Of a DNA stretch of 64,000 bases, positions 10,841-22,687 are shown piece by piece; within the stretch, counting starts at the first letter, position 1, and each line of letters starts with the position of its first letter. Origin of the DNA: Paraspadella gotoi (lineage: Eukaryota > Chaetognatha); NCBI GenBank assembly GCA_051294375.1, contig CM119264.1:23061955-23125954 (forward strand). The letters are read 5' to 3'. Both the position numbers and the translations under genes were made by a program. The notes under the pieces were generated by a model. The model did no database searches and had not been told where the DNA came from. It saw only the letters and a program-made list of their open reading frames with translations.

Positions 10841-13800
10841 CGGCCATTGGCCGTTGGTCAACGGCGGGCGCTATTACTTTCTTTGATACCACCGGACGAG
10901 CCGAGCAGAAGGAGCGCCCCTACGGGTCACAACCTACAGCAGCAAAATGGAAGCCCTATGCCTGCTATGGTGTGGCCACATAGGCGAGATTTACTCTCGT
11001 CCTAAGGATTTTTCCATTTGACGTCCTGTAGCGGACCGTTACTCAGAACATCCTGGGAAGCATGACTTTCTGGGCAAGGGTATTTCTTAGCCCCCCAACC
11101 ATGCGCGACGGTCTCTTGCTGGGAATTTGAAGGATTTTTCAAACAATCCCCTGCTCAGTCACCCGTGGCTCGCCCACCTCCCACGTAAACGTAGTCCAGT
11201 CGCCCGAGGACACCTTACTACAAACTTCTAGACGGTTTTCAACTCTCTTCTTGGACACCGAGTTTCGAGTTTTAAAAGAACCAAGCATGGCGTCCGCCAC
11301 CACATCCCAAACGTATGGGCGGCATGTCAGTGCCAGAGCGAGGACGCCTCCACCGCGAGAGTTGGTCGTCGGGCAAGCTGAGCTAGAGAACATGGTACTC
11401 GCTCGCAATAGCCAAGAGAGCGAGGGCTCTTGGCTTCCGCCTATACTCACTGTGCCCAAAGCGCGACCGGGCGGTGGGAAGATCTGCGGAGACTTCCCGC
11501 CGGGCTCAAACGCCAAAACAATGGGATGATCGGCTATCCAGTGAAGCTCCCTTACGGATTTCAAATGGGAGTTATCGGGAGAAGATTTTCTCGAGTGGAC
11601 CTCCTAAAGGGTATCAACCAACTCCCGTAAGGCCGACGAGGAATTGGCGAAAACAGCGGTGATTACACCATTTTTGGACTTTATGTATTCCTCAGAACTC
11701 CGTTCGGCCTGAAAAATGCTGGACAAAGCTTCAGCGAATGATGGAACGAGTTCTGGGGGACATACCCACACTTTCGTCTCTTGGACGATAATCTTGGTGG
11801 CTAGTGAAAGACAAGGAGCAACATCTCCACGACTTGGAACAGGTCTTCAGCGCCCTTGCTGACAAACGGCCTATGTGCGTGAATAGGCAGAAGTGCGTCC
11901 TCAGAGGGGAGGTAATCCGTCGAATTTCTGGGTTTACCAAGGTCGATGCGACCGGCGTTAAAGCCAACTCCATCGAAAGGTGGGGCAATGCAGGGCGCAC
12001 AACCCTCCAAACGACCATCAAAGGGGCTCCAAAGAGGTTTCCTTGGGATGGTTAAATACTATCGTCGTTTCCTCCAAATGCCGCCCATTTGCACACGCCT
12101 CGCCCTCTATGATCCCTTGAAGGTTAGCCAAGCATGCTAATCTGGGACCCCCAAGATGCGCAACGCTTTTGATGCGCGGTCAGGACGCCCTCCGCCAATG
12201 CTGCGTTACTCCGACACCTCAAGAACCAACGCGCTCAGCTCGCAGTCACTAACCCGGCCTCAGCTACCGCAGTTGGCGCTGTGGCTGAGGCAGCGAACGG
12301 GACCAGGGGGTGGGAGCCTCTGGCATTTTTTTCGGCCAAGTTGGACGAGGCCCATACGCCGTTGGCCTCCTTCGATAGGGGAAGTTGTTTGGAGCCTTCC
12401 GCGCGGTTAGGCATTTGTAAACACTCGGATCGACGGGGGAGCGCGCGTTTAGCCCTTGTACACGCATCATCCCTCATCACGCCCTCCACAAGACGTGCGG
12501 GAGCCGCAGACGACGCGGCATAAATTTCCAGTTGTCCGTCATTTCTGAGTTTACGAAAGGAACATTCCGCCAGTTCGCGGCAAAGCCAACGTGGTGGCAG
12601 ATGCACTACCCGAGGCCAAACCCGCCCCAACGTAGCATCACAGACAGACCGACAAACCACAATCCTCCTTAGTCGACCGCCTGGCCGTACTCCTCCAGAA
12701 AAAAACCGAAGACTTACAAGCCAACAATCAACGGCCCATAGGTCAGGAAGGAATAGACCTGGAGGAGATGGCCGCGGATCAGGCCATCGACAAGATTTCC
12801 CAGGCGCATCTCAAAGGTGCGATCAGGACCTTTAGCTTTCCGCAAAGTCCAACAGTCGGCAATCAGAAAACTCTAGTTGGAACGTCTTTCTAACGGCCCG
12901 CAAGGCCTTCGTTCACCAAGCAATGGCGCAAGGAAGGTGTTTCGACCCCGCTGTCCACGGGTTTGGCCATCCTGGCGTCGCGCGACAAGAGAGACATTAA
13001 CGTCGAAATTCGTTTGGGGCGTCAATCTAAAGCTGACGCCAGCCGCTGGCAGGGAATGCATCCCTTGCCAGCAGGCGAAGGTCACTAGACACATCGTTCG
13101 CCAATATCGGGCGATTTAAGGTGCCACAACGACGATTCGGACCACATCACGTCCGACATAACAATAATGCCGGCGTCGATGGCTATGGCTACCTCCTCAC
13201 ATATTGATCGATTCACCGCTGGCCCCGCAGCCCTTTCCCATGAAGGACATGAAGGCAATGACACAGTCGTCGATACCTTGGTCCATGGGTGGATTGCCCA
13301 CTTCGGAGTTCCATCCGACATCACCACGCGACAGGGGAGCGGCAGTTCGATCATCAATCGGACACAACTCACTCAAACCTGGGGTAATACGTCACCACCT
13401 CACAGCGGCATACCATCGCAAGCGAACGGCCTGGTGGAGCCGATTCACCGGAAGGCTATAAAAGAAGCGGCTTATCGCCTTTTGGGGCAACGAGGCAACC
13501 GCATCAGTGGTACTGGAATGCGTCAGCGCTCCTCTGCAATCCGGACCACCCGTCAAGGCCGACCTCGGGGCGCTAGGGCCGATTTTGGTTTTCGGCGAAG
13601 GCCCCTCGCCCGTCCCCGGCGAAATCCCAGGTCTAGCCGTAATCGACGACGACTGAACTTCAAAATCAACGCCGGCGCCGTTCGAGACCAATCTCAGAGT
13701 TGAAAAGTTGAAACGCTTTCTCCCAGCCTGTAGAAACTTGGTCCACTCCACCGTCTCCAAACGTCCACCTCCCTGAGCCCTCTGTTCGAGCCACCACGTT

Positions 13801-13960
13801 TTCATAAACAGCGCTCTGGCGTCAACGCCAACTTAACGGGCGCCGTATACTGGGCCCTTATCGCGTGGTGGCAAGGGAACAATTTAAATGTTCCGGGTGG
13901 AGATACCTGTAGACCGAGGAGTGGAACAATAGCGATCGCTGGCGGATCGAAGCCTGCAAC
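10841..13960 (+). pseudogene. Degenerate pol region (PR-RT-RNaseH-IN) of the gypsy element
   Basis: Domains are recognisable in pieces across frames. A retropepsin-like segment lies at about 10850-10990. Reverse transcriptase spans about 11440-12100: a VPKARPGGGKICGDF block near 11452, a FSRVDLLKG block near 11585, the aspartate pair after a Leu near 11785, and a GLQRGFLGMVKYYRRF-like block near 12030-12080. RNase H lies at about 12150-12420. An integrase zinc-binding segment (CIPCQQAK) lies near 13060, followed by a core at about 13130-13480 with VDTLVHGWIAHFGVPSDITT. Frames change repeatedly between blocks and in-frame stops occur, so this copy is non-coding as it stands. Some of the breaks may be sequencing errors. 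Confidence 0.85.
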
Positions 13961-14650
13961 GATCTGGAGAGACGAGAACGGCCGACGAGGAGATTTTCGC
14001 AACCTCCACTCCCACCTTTCCTCCCCCCTCGCGGGCGTCGCCCGGGTCCTCGCAACTGCGTTCCGGCGCCAACCTACATCCGCAAACAAATCGTCAACCG
14101 TATCCAAAAAAACCAGCTCCACAGCCTCGGATGGAAGCCAATCGTCGACAATCAAAAGTGACGACTACGAGAACCAGGTTCCCAGCCTCTCCACTACCTT
14201 CCTCGGAACGAGGGCCAGCGTCATGCAGACCACGCCACTCTCCGGTCCAGGAAAAAGACCGCGACCGAGGCGTCAAACGCAACAGGCAAGCCAAATCTTC
14301 CTTTCGGGCCGCCCCCTTTGGTTCCCGTCACCAAGTGCATGATCGCGACGCCATCTGAACAACCCGCCGACCTCTGAGCGTCTCGTCGAAGGCGGCGTCA
14401 AACAAAACCATAAACCTCTTCTATTAGACGACTACAATTCTTTGTGCTCGACATTATCTACACCTATCATAAGTTGCGTTACACAATTTAATAATATAAT
14501 TCCATAAGCAATACTTTACGTATTAATATATAGATATCAAACTAATTAACACTTTTAATATTTTTATTTTACTTATTTGAATCTTAGTTTAATATAATCC
14601 CATGAGCCCAATCGTTTCCCTTTAAATACTCCTTAACTGTATTGTTCGTC
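13961..14650 (+). pseudogene. 3' end of the gypsy internal region
   Basis: Continuation after the integrase core, including a short segment resembling the integrase C-terminal region near 13930 and then Pro/Arg-rich frames. No envelope-like gene with a signal peptide and transmembrane segment was seen. Confidence 0.5.
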
Positions 14651-14660
14651 ATGGGGGGGT
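14651..14660 (+). other. Candidate polypurine tract
   Basis: ATGGGGGGGT lies immediately upstream of the 3' LTR start TGTAAG, where plus-strand priming is expected in LTR elements. Confidence 0.65.
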
Positions 14661-15257
14661 TGTAAGTCTTTTGAACCCCCAGATTTCTGGCCATGAGATC
14701 GATTCTGGCCAGGGGTGTGGCCATATTGAAATCTTTTAATTTCATTCCATGATTAGAAACCTTTTATTATTATCACCAACCTTTTACTGTTAGCCCTTTT
14801 GTTTGTAATAGACAAAAGATCAACCTAGTGAATAGGTCAGCTGGATTCCCACCATTTTAATTCTATTTGGGTTTACGTTGAAACAGTCTAAAAAAAGGAG
14901 ATCAATTAATAGAACAAGCTCATTAATCATTTATTATCGTTAATGAATAACTCTTTTATTATTGTTTAGATTAATGTGATTAATTAAATTGGGCTTTTAT
15001 TGGCATTGTTGTTTTGCATATAGATATTACTTATGCTATTTAGCCTATGGGAATATCTATAATGCTTTGATTATTTTTATTAAGGTTTTATTTATTAACT
15101 AACCAGCAAGTTGGTTATCTTCATTCTAGTTCTCGAACTTTAATAACAATAATTGACAGCCATTAGCGGCAAACGTCAGCGCCACTTTCCGCTCAATTCC
15201 TGCGATGATAGATGGGCATTGCAGGACAACCGTGATACTTCAATTCACGCATCTACA
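14661..15257 (+). repeat. 3' LTR of the gypsy element
   Basis: It starts TG (TGTAAG) and ends CA (ATCTACA). It differs from the 5' LTR by a large number of one- and two-base insertions and deletions. The next base begins unique arm sequence (TCCTGTAACTC), which matches the right arm at about 27137-27147. Confidence 0.9.
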
Positions 15258-15504
15258 TCCTGTAACTCGGAAACTTTCTCCTTTTAAACTTTCTTACTCC
15301 ATCTTCTCTTTTCTTGTTATCTCCCCGATCCTCCGGTACGCGAATTTCGTCTACATCCGGGTGCAAATGGTAGTGACGAACAAACCCTCGCTCTTTTGTT
15401 CCCACCTTCGTATGAAAGGTCGTTGCTGAGAGACGGGGGGGCGAAGTTAGGGGAGGATGGATCTTTGCAGGGGAAAATTTTGGACGGAAACAAAATATGG
15501 CCCA

Positions 15505-15585
15505 CTCTCTCTCTCTCTCTTCTCTCTTCTCTCTCTCGTATCTCTCTCTCTCTCTCTCTTTCTCTCTCCTCTCTCCTGCTCTCTT
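15505..15585 (+). repeat. CT-rich array
   Basis: Interrupted (CT)n; its counterpart in the right arm is the GA stretch at 26891-26909 beside a gap. Confidence 0.9.
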
Positions 15586-18500
15586 TCCCTTCCCCTTAAT
15601 CTCACTCCTCATGTTAACGTTTCGTCGAGATTTTTATATTCAAACGAAAGAGGGGGGAAAAATATTTGAGAAAGGAAAGAAAAAAAAAGAAAGAAATTTT
15701 TGAATGAATGTAATTTAGATTCCAGAGAAGCGGAATTTCGAGGTCTGTATCATTCAAGAAATGAATTCGGAATGAAAAACGAGGCTGAAAGAAGGAGATT
15801 AAGCGGAATTATTGAGAAAGATGGATCGAACATGTATGAAAGGATCGACGCTCGCCCTTAACAGCGATAACGAGAGGCGAGAACTTTTTGAGTAGCGAAG
15901 TGGAAGGAGAGAAATACGATGATTGTCCTGGGAAGGAGAGAGGGGAAAGAGTTGGGGAGAAGTTGGAGAGGAAAGATGGAATTAGTTGAATTGAATACGA
16001 CTACTAGGTTATTTGTTTACAGTCGGTGGGGAGGAACGATTACCTGTCAATTGGAAAGGGGGTAGGAAATGTACGGTCTTACGGGAGCTGGAATAAACGT
16101 AGGTGTCTGTCGCTTGACGGTTGTTAACTATCGAGAGCAAAGGTTGCTTTATACAGGAGCAGCGTCTCTACTCATCACAGGTGTCATTTTTCAAAGTAGG
16201 AGAACGAGACGACGACGTAACGCGCGACGACGTACAGGACGACTGACGACCAACACATGCCTTATTGGTCGTAAGTATGCTGGTTGAAAGAAAAAAAAAT
16301 AGTTCACGAAGAACGTTAAACCAATTTGATAGTGGGGAGAAAAAATATTAACAAACTACAAATTGTGAATATATGCACAGTCTTTTGAGGCTGGGAAAAA
16401 ACAAAATGTAATAAAACTTAAAAAAGTGAATGTTAAAAATATTTTTAGAAGAGAAAGAAAACTTTTGAAAGACATTTATTAAAAAAGTAGCTTAGGCGAA
16501 AAAAAAATATTCAAAATGGTGGATAAAGTACAAATTAAGAAATAGAAGGATTCATAAGAGGAAATAAGGGGCGCGGAAAGAGAGAATAGAAAGTAATAAA
16601 ACTGAAAAGAATATAGATATAAAAGGAAAATATGTAAGTAAAAAGGTTTAAATAACTATTAATTAACTCATTACAGGTCTGACACTAAAAAAAAACTGGA
16701 AAAAGTTATGGAGAAATGCAAACTTTTTTTAAAGGAGATATAGTTATTTAGTTATATATGAATATAATTAATAAAATAGGAAACATAAAGAAAAAAGACG
16801 GAATTTTTTCCTTTCGGGAGGAAAAATAAATGAATGATAATAAACACTTATTAGAAAAGAGAAGAGAGGAAAGAAAAGAAAGAAGTTGGAAGGAGAAAAA
16901 AAGAAGAAGTTAAAAAGGAGGGGAAAAGACCGGATCGCGTAAAAATCGGGTGGAACGTGAGGGAAAAGCAAATTTCCCGGTTGTTTAAAGCGGCGGTATT
17001 GCTAAGGCATGTAACTGATCTGGGCGGGAATCCAAATTTTAATTAAAAAAAATCATAATTAGTGACTGAGCTTGGTCGAATAGAGCCCTGAGCAAATATT
17101 AATACTCAGGAAGAAAGAAATAAGATTATAATGAAAAGTGAAGCCACGTTTATAGTAGTAGGGTCGTGGAGGCAATCGTTCGCCGGCAAATCATAAAATC
17201 TATCTTTCCTCTTTTGCTTCGTCTTACCAGTCGTCTGCCAGTAAACGTTGCCACTCGTCTCCCATTCACATTGGAAAGGCTCCTTTTCCACTGAATGCGA
17301 TGGGAAAAGCCAACGATTTTCGATCGCGTTTTTGAACTTTCGTCGCAGATATTCGGCCAGTCAGCGAATAAACCAATAGATCAGTTTATGGTCCATGATT
17401 ACAACAAGTCGAATCATGTCTCTCGGGTAAACAAACCAAAACAGAGAATAGGCCAAACTTTCTCTCAAAATCAGCGAGACTTTTTTATTCTTAAAGTTTT
17501 ACTAATAAACACCACTTTCTTTTATAACTCTTTCGTCTCGCAAATACCATATTCTTAAATGAGTTTTTTTTTCTGATTAGTCGCATCGATCAATCCGCGT
17601 CCTTCATTCCTTCCACTTTCAACCAAATCACAGTCCTCTTTTTCTTTCTACCTCGACCAATCACCGCCTCTCTTCTCGCTCTCTCTATTTCAACAACACC
17701 ATTTCCGCGGTGGACAATCAATCACTTTCCGACCATTGCCGTTGGTCGGGCGCTACCAATCGCCTAACGAGCGCCGGCGGGCCGAAGGAGGGAAAGAATA
17801 AAGGAAAGAATAAATTAGGGAGACGGAAAAATGAAAAAAAAGAAGAAACAGCGAAAAGATGAAAAAAATAACGAAAGAGAAACGATAAAGCATGGAAAAA
17901 AGAAAATAGAGCGAAAGGAAACAATGCGATAAAGGGAGGAAACGATTTTCCCTATTTCGCTCAATTATCCGCGAATATCAGACGCATCGGATGCCCTTCA
18001 GTGACCAGCGATGCAAATGCAGTAACTTGCATTTTGATGCTGTTGATGTTAAATTGTATCATGGGTTTGAGGCATTGATGTTGATACAATCATCCTCATA
18101 GCATCATATTGATTTTTTCTCTCTAAATTTTAAACAGTTTATAATATTTTTTAAGAATTGCACTTCTATCTCTTGTTGAGAACAATTGGTGACGACTGGT
18201 ACAAAGATTGATTGCGAGCTTACCATTTTTTACCTTACTGAATAGCTTTGTTGGCGCCGAATTTACTATTTTAAACAATTTTTTGTGTTCAAAATGTCCT
18301 AAATTAATTCACTGGTTTGGACAAATTCGTCCAAGTCTCCCCCGTTTGCTTTGTCGCAACGGCAAAAATTAACGACGTCACTTTCATTGCAAAACAATGA
18401 ATCGGACGTTTTGATTGCAGAAAAACTTTTTGCGATTTGTTCAGCTAACCTGCAGTTTGACGCAAATTAAACTGTCTTCTCGGAGAAAGAAACAATGAAG

Positions 18501-19620
18501 TATAATGAGCAAAACACAAAAGCCTGAAATACAAAGCGAGTGTCGAGTATGTGAAAAATAGTTCAAGAATTAATTGATATATAAGCTTATTCCATTCTTT
18601 TACGCTTATTCTTATAATGAATGGGTCTTGTGACATACCGTTCAAGAACTCATGTAAAGTCTTTTGCTTAATCTTTAATTTTGAAAGAAATTAATGAAGC
18701 TCAGAATGCAAATTGATCTGAAAGGTGCGCGCACAATGGAATATTCTAAGATCGTTGACGAAGAATTCATTTTAAATGTACGTCATGTGAGATAGTTAAT
18801 ATGAAAGTCAAGTCAAGAAAAACTACTTTTTACTGATTCGAAATCAAGCAGCAGGCGTAATTATTCTTTTCAAACCCAAAGAAGTTTAAATCGGGCGCGC
18901 CAACTAATATTTATTTTTAAAATTAAAGTGAAAAATACAAAGACAAAAAGCTTAAAGTAAATGAATTCATGAGAAGATATAAAGACTAGAGAAAAACACT
19001 AATGAGAATATGTCGCTGAGGCGGAAAAAATGAATGAAAGAGAAAGAGAGATCGAGGAGAAACGAGGTTAGATGATAGGATGTTGAAAAAAGTGGGTGAA
19101 GTTAAAAAGAAAAAAAGTGAATAGAAAAAAGAAAGATGAGAGAGAACGTCAAAGGATAAAGGAAGGAGGATAGGGAGGGAGAGCAAATAAATAATATTAA
19201 AAATAAAGTCGAACCGATTATGAAGTGAGTGTATACAACTTAAACTGTTATTCTGAGTAAGGAGGAGAGAGAAGATTGGTAATAAAGGAGTGAAAAATGA
19301 AATGAGGGACGAGGTGAGAAAGAAATTGTAGGTGGAGAAGTGGAAAATTAAAAGAGGAAAAAAAAAGAAAAAGATTAGTATAAGGAAAATGAAATAAGTT
19401 AGGATGAGGACCCGGTGGAAAGGGGAAGTAAGAGAAGAAGGAAAAAGGATTAAAAATAAAGAAGAAAGATAAAGAAAAAAAAAAATTGGAAGATGAGTAA
19501 GAGAGACCCTTAGAAGGGCGGGAGAGAGGTGGAGGAAATATTTGAACCCTTCATTCACTAGTGGTTCTTTTTTCTTTATTCTTCTTTCAACCCTTGCAAC
19601 AGCATACAGTCTCCTCCTCA

Positions 19621-19639
19621 TCATCTCTCTCTCTCTCGT

Positions 19640-19673
<34 letters not shown>
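19621..19673 (+). repeat. (CT)n microsatellite
   Basis: Its counterpart in the right arm is the GA array at 22645-22684. Confidence 0.9.
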
Positions 19674-19677
<4 letters not shown>

Positions 19678-20389
19678 CTTTTCTCTTTAATGGGACTCTT
19701 TCCCGTTCCGTTCCATTAAGTTTATTTCTTTCATATTAAGTCTCGAGACTTTTTTTTCTTTCTTTGTTCATTTTTTTCACTTTTTCTTTTTTGTTTAATA
19801 ACTCGGCGAAGTTAATTTATGCAAATCGACAAATCTCCCTAATTTCGCCCCCACGAGAGAAGAAACGAGCTATCGTTAGCGAGATGTTTAATTCGGACAT
19901 CTGAGAAGGAGAGCGAACGACGAGAACGACGATGACGACGACGACGACGAGCACGAGGTCGAGACGGAAGTTCAAGTGGAGATGACCGAATTCTGAAGAC
20001 GGAGTCACTGGAAAAAAAAGAGGATACGACAAGTGGCTATTGATGAAGAAACAACAAAGATGATAACGAAGACAAAATAAGACAAAGAAGAAAACATATA
20101 GAACGAAGCGATCAACGAGGAGATGAAAGGCATTAAAACAACTTTAAAAGACGAAAAGTGAAATTTGAAACGAGTATTTTTTTTTCGAAAAGACGTAGCT
20201 GATCACAAAATGAATATTTTTGGTCTTTTGTGTTGTGTGGCGCGCTGAATATGAGTTTAAATATTTAGGCTCCTTGTAATAATTGATACTCTACTTTTCT
20301 TTCTCCGCTCTGATTCTCTCTTCTTTAACCCTCTCCCTCTTCACCCTCTTTCCTCACGTTGATTACGACGACGACGACGACGACGACGA

Positions 20390-21185
20390 GGATGCAACTA
20401 ACTAATTCGGAGAAAACGAGTATAACGACGACGATAACGACGAAGACCCGTCGTCATGGAAACGAGAGACGGAAGAGCAATCACCGTTTGAGGGTTCGTT
20501 GGCTGACGTAAAGTTGAGGGAAAAGGGGCAAAGGAGAAAATGAAAAGATGGGCGGAGAAGGAAAAAGCTAAAGGGGGAAATAGAAGGGAAAAAAAAGATA
20601 AAAAGGGAAAAGACAAAAGACAAGGAGAATCTGTGAAAAAAAAATAGGAAGATAAGAAAGGAGGGGAAGGAAAATAATAAAGATGTCGAGATGATATTAG
20701 TAAAGAGCAGAAAATATAGAAGAAATGTTTTAAAATGACGCGAAAAAGTAGGAGAAAAATGGGAAAAGAGGTGAGAATACGAAATGATACGAAATAAAGT
20801 TTGTAACGTGAAATTAAATGTTTAATAATGAGAAAAAAAGAAGAAAAAAGAAAAGAAGAGGAAGAAGAGCAATCAATGGGTTAATCACCTGTGGAAAGCC
20901 TTTTCCCACGCAGTCACGACTGTTGCTATTGTCGCTTCTACCGCCTCCGCAGACGGAGCCGCCGCCTCCGCCACCGCCGCATCAGCAGCCGCAGGCGCTG
21001 AAAAAGGAAATTCTATCTCACCTTCTGAAAGACGAAGAGGAAAAATGTAGAATTTGAAACTTCAAGGAGAAAGTTAAGACTACCTGTGAATAAGCTTAAT
21101 GTTAAAGGATGAATTAAAATTAATCATAATTTTTAAAATGAATGCGATAAATTGTAGAGAGTTCAAGAGAGGACAACTAATTCGG
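20390..21185 (+). repeat. Dispersed repeat R1, copy 2
   Basis: The first part matches 5790-6180 and the second part (20930-21185) matches about 8360-8650 in direct orientation, sharing CTCACCTTCTGAAAG, GAGGAAAAAT, AATTTGAAACTTCAAGGAGA and AAGCTTAATGTT. So the spacer contains a condensed copy of DNA that lies outside the left arm. Confidence 0.78.
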
Positions 21186-21595
21186 GATCGTTCTCCGTAC
21201 GACTCCGTCGCAAATCTTTTAAAAGAGAAAAACTTGTCTGTACAATAAAATAAAATCGTTGCTGTATCAAGACTTTGTCTTTAATTTCAATTATCTAAAA
21301 ACACAACGAAAGAAAGTTTAATCTCAAAGAGAAAAGAAAAACAAAAGGAAAAAAGAAAAAAGAGAGAGAAAAAAAAAGAAGAGAAAGAAATGATTAGACG
21401 AGACCGCTAAAGCGAACACTATGAAGAAGAAGCAATGAAAAAGAAAAGAACAAGATAACAACAACAAAGAAAGAAAGGTTAAAGAGGCAAGTCCGGTAAA
21501 AAGATTCGCAGAAAAATGTCCTGCTTGTTAATTCTGTTTTCTTTTCTTTTATCCCGTCCACCCGCCCGGCAAAAAGAGAGGCCCATTAACGGAAA

Positions 21596-21810
21596 NNNNN
21601 NNNNNNNNNNNNNNNNNNNNNNNNNNNNNNNNNNNNNNNNNNNNNNNNNNNNNNNNNNNNNNNNNNNNNNNNNNNNNNNNNNNNNNNNNNNNNNNNNNNN
21701 NNNNNNNNNNNNNNNNNNNNNNNNNNNNNNNNNNNNNNNNNNNNNNNNNNNNNNNNNNNNNNNNNNNNNNNNNNNNNNNNNNNNNNNNNNNNNNNNNNNN
21801 NNNNNNNNNN
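21596..21810. other. Assembly gap (215 N)
   Basis: N run of 215, flanked on the right by an AGAA microsatellite. Confidence 0.95.
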
Positions 21811-21841
<31 letters not shown>

Positions 21842-22643
21842 GAGAAAAATTAATAAAAGGAGAGATGAATCCGTGCGGCGGATAATTTTTTTTTTCGCCG
21901 CAATCTCTTTCCGCGGAATCTCGGGGGAAAAACGAGGATGGTCAGAGAAATTACGAGCGCGGAATTGCAGTCATCTTCGGAGAAGGAGGTGAGGGAGAGG
22001 AAGAAGAAGAAGAAGAAGAAGAAGAAGAAGAGGGAGAGAGAAGAAAAATAGAAATTGAAAAATATGTAAGGAGATGAGAGGGGAGGGAAGAAGAGAGAAT
22101 CAGAGCGAGAGAAAAGTAGAGATCAATATTACGAAGGAGCCTAATATTTTTAAAGCTCATATTCCGCGCAACACAAAAGACTCAAAAATATCCATTTGTG
22201 ATGACGTCTTTCGAAAAAAATTTCAATTTCTTTTCGTCTTTTAAATGTTTCAATTTTTTTTCATCTCCGTTTCGTCGTCTTATATGTTTTCTTCTTTGTC
22301 TATTTTGTCTTCGTTATCATCTTTGTTGTCTTCTTCATCAATGTCATCTTTGTCGTCTTCCTCTTTTTTTTCCGTTGATCCTCTTCGTGGTCTTCATTGA
22401 ATTCGTCGTCGTCGTCGTCGTCGTCGTTTTCGTCGTCCTTCTCAGATGTCGAATTAACATCTCGCTACAAGCTCGTTCTTCTCTCGTCGGGCGAAATTAG
22501 AGATTTGTCGATTTGCATAATTTAACTGCCGAGTTATTAACAAAAGAAGAAAAGTGAAAAAAAGTGAACAAAGAAAGAAAAAAGTCTCGAGACTTAATAT
22601 GAAAGAAATAAACTTAATGGAACGGAACGGGAAAAGTCCACAT

Positions 22644-22644
<1 letters not shown>

Positions 22645-22684
<40 letters not shown>
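22645..22684 (+). repeat. (GA)n microsatellite
   Basis: About 19 GA units, partner of the CT array at 19621-19673. Confidence 0.9.

Positions 22685-22687
<3 letters not shown>

Larger units (their letters stand above)
8815..15257 (+). mobile_element. Ty3/gypsy LTR retrotransposon, degenerate
   Basis: About 6.4 kb bounded by two direct LTRs. In plus-strand order it shows a primer-binding-like site, a gag zinc-knuckle region, protease, reverse transcriptase, RNase H, integrase and a polypurine tract. This is the order typical of Ty3/gypsy elements, with integrase after RNase H. Gag and pol are broken by many frameshifts and some stops, so no intact reading frame remains. The internal region is much more GC-rich than the AT-rich LTRs and flanks. 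Absence of the element from the equivalent place in the right arm (near 27.15 kb) supports these boundaries. Confidence 0.93.
15258..20280 (+). repeat. Inner left arm of the large inverted duplication
   Basis: It matches the reverse complement of about 22130-27146. Anchor pairs: 15495 faces 26915 (TGGGCCATATTTTGTTTCCGTC), 17755 faces 24625 (CTCGTTAGGCGATTG), 18725 faces 23570 (GGTGCGCGCACAATG), 19800 faces 22525, and 20230 faces 22170. Arms differ by substitutions and indels and carry private insertions. A 212-codon minus-strand frame at 18986-19624 is hydrophobic low complexity and is not preserved in the other arm, so it is not called as a gene. Confidence 0.88.
20281..22129. other. Spacer between the inverted arms
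   Basis: About 1.85 kb of non-palindromic sequence including a GAC trinucleotide run (20365-20390), repeat R1 copy 2, a 215-N gap, an AGAA tetranucleotide run (21811-21845) and an AGA run (22000-22031). No gene is supported. Confidence 0.7.

Noticed and set aside
13961-14650. Possible envelope gene after the gypsy integrase
   Set aside because: No signal peptide, transmembrane segment or furin-like site is visible. The frames are short and Arg/Pro-rich, so the element is called a plain gypsy element.
18986-19624. 212-codon minus-strand open frame in the left arm, rich in Leu, Phe and Ser
   Set aside because: It translates purine-rich simple sequence, has no motif, and the matching DNA in the right arm does not keep the frame open. 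A conserved gene should survive in both copies.
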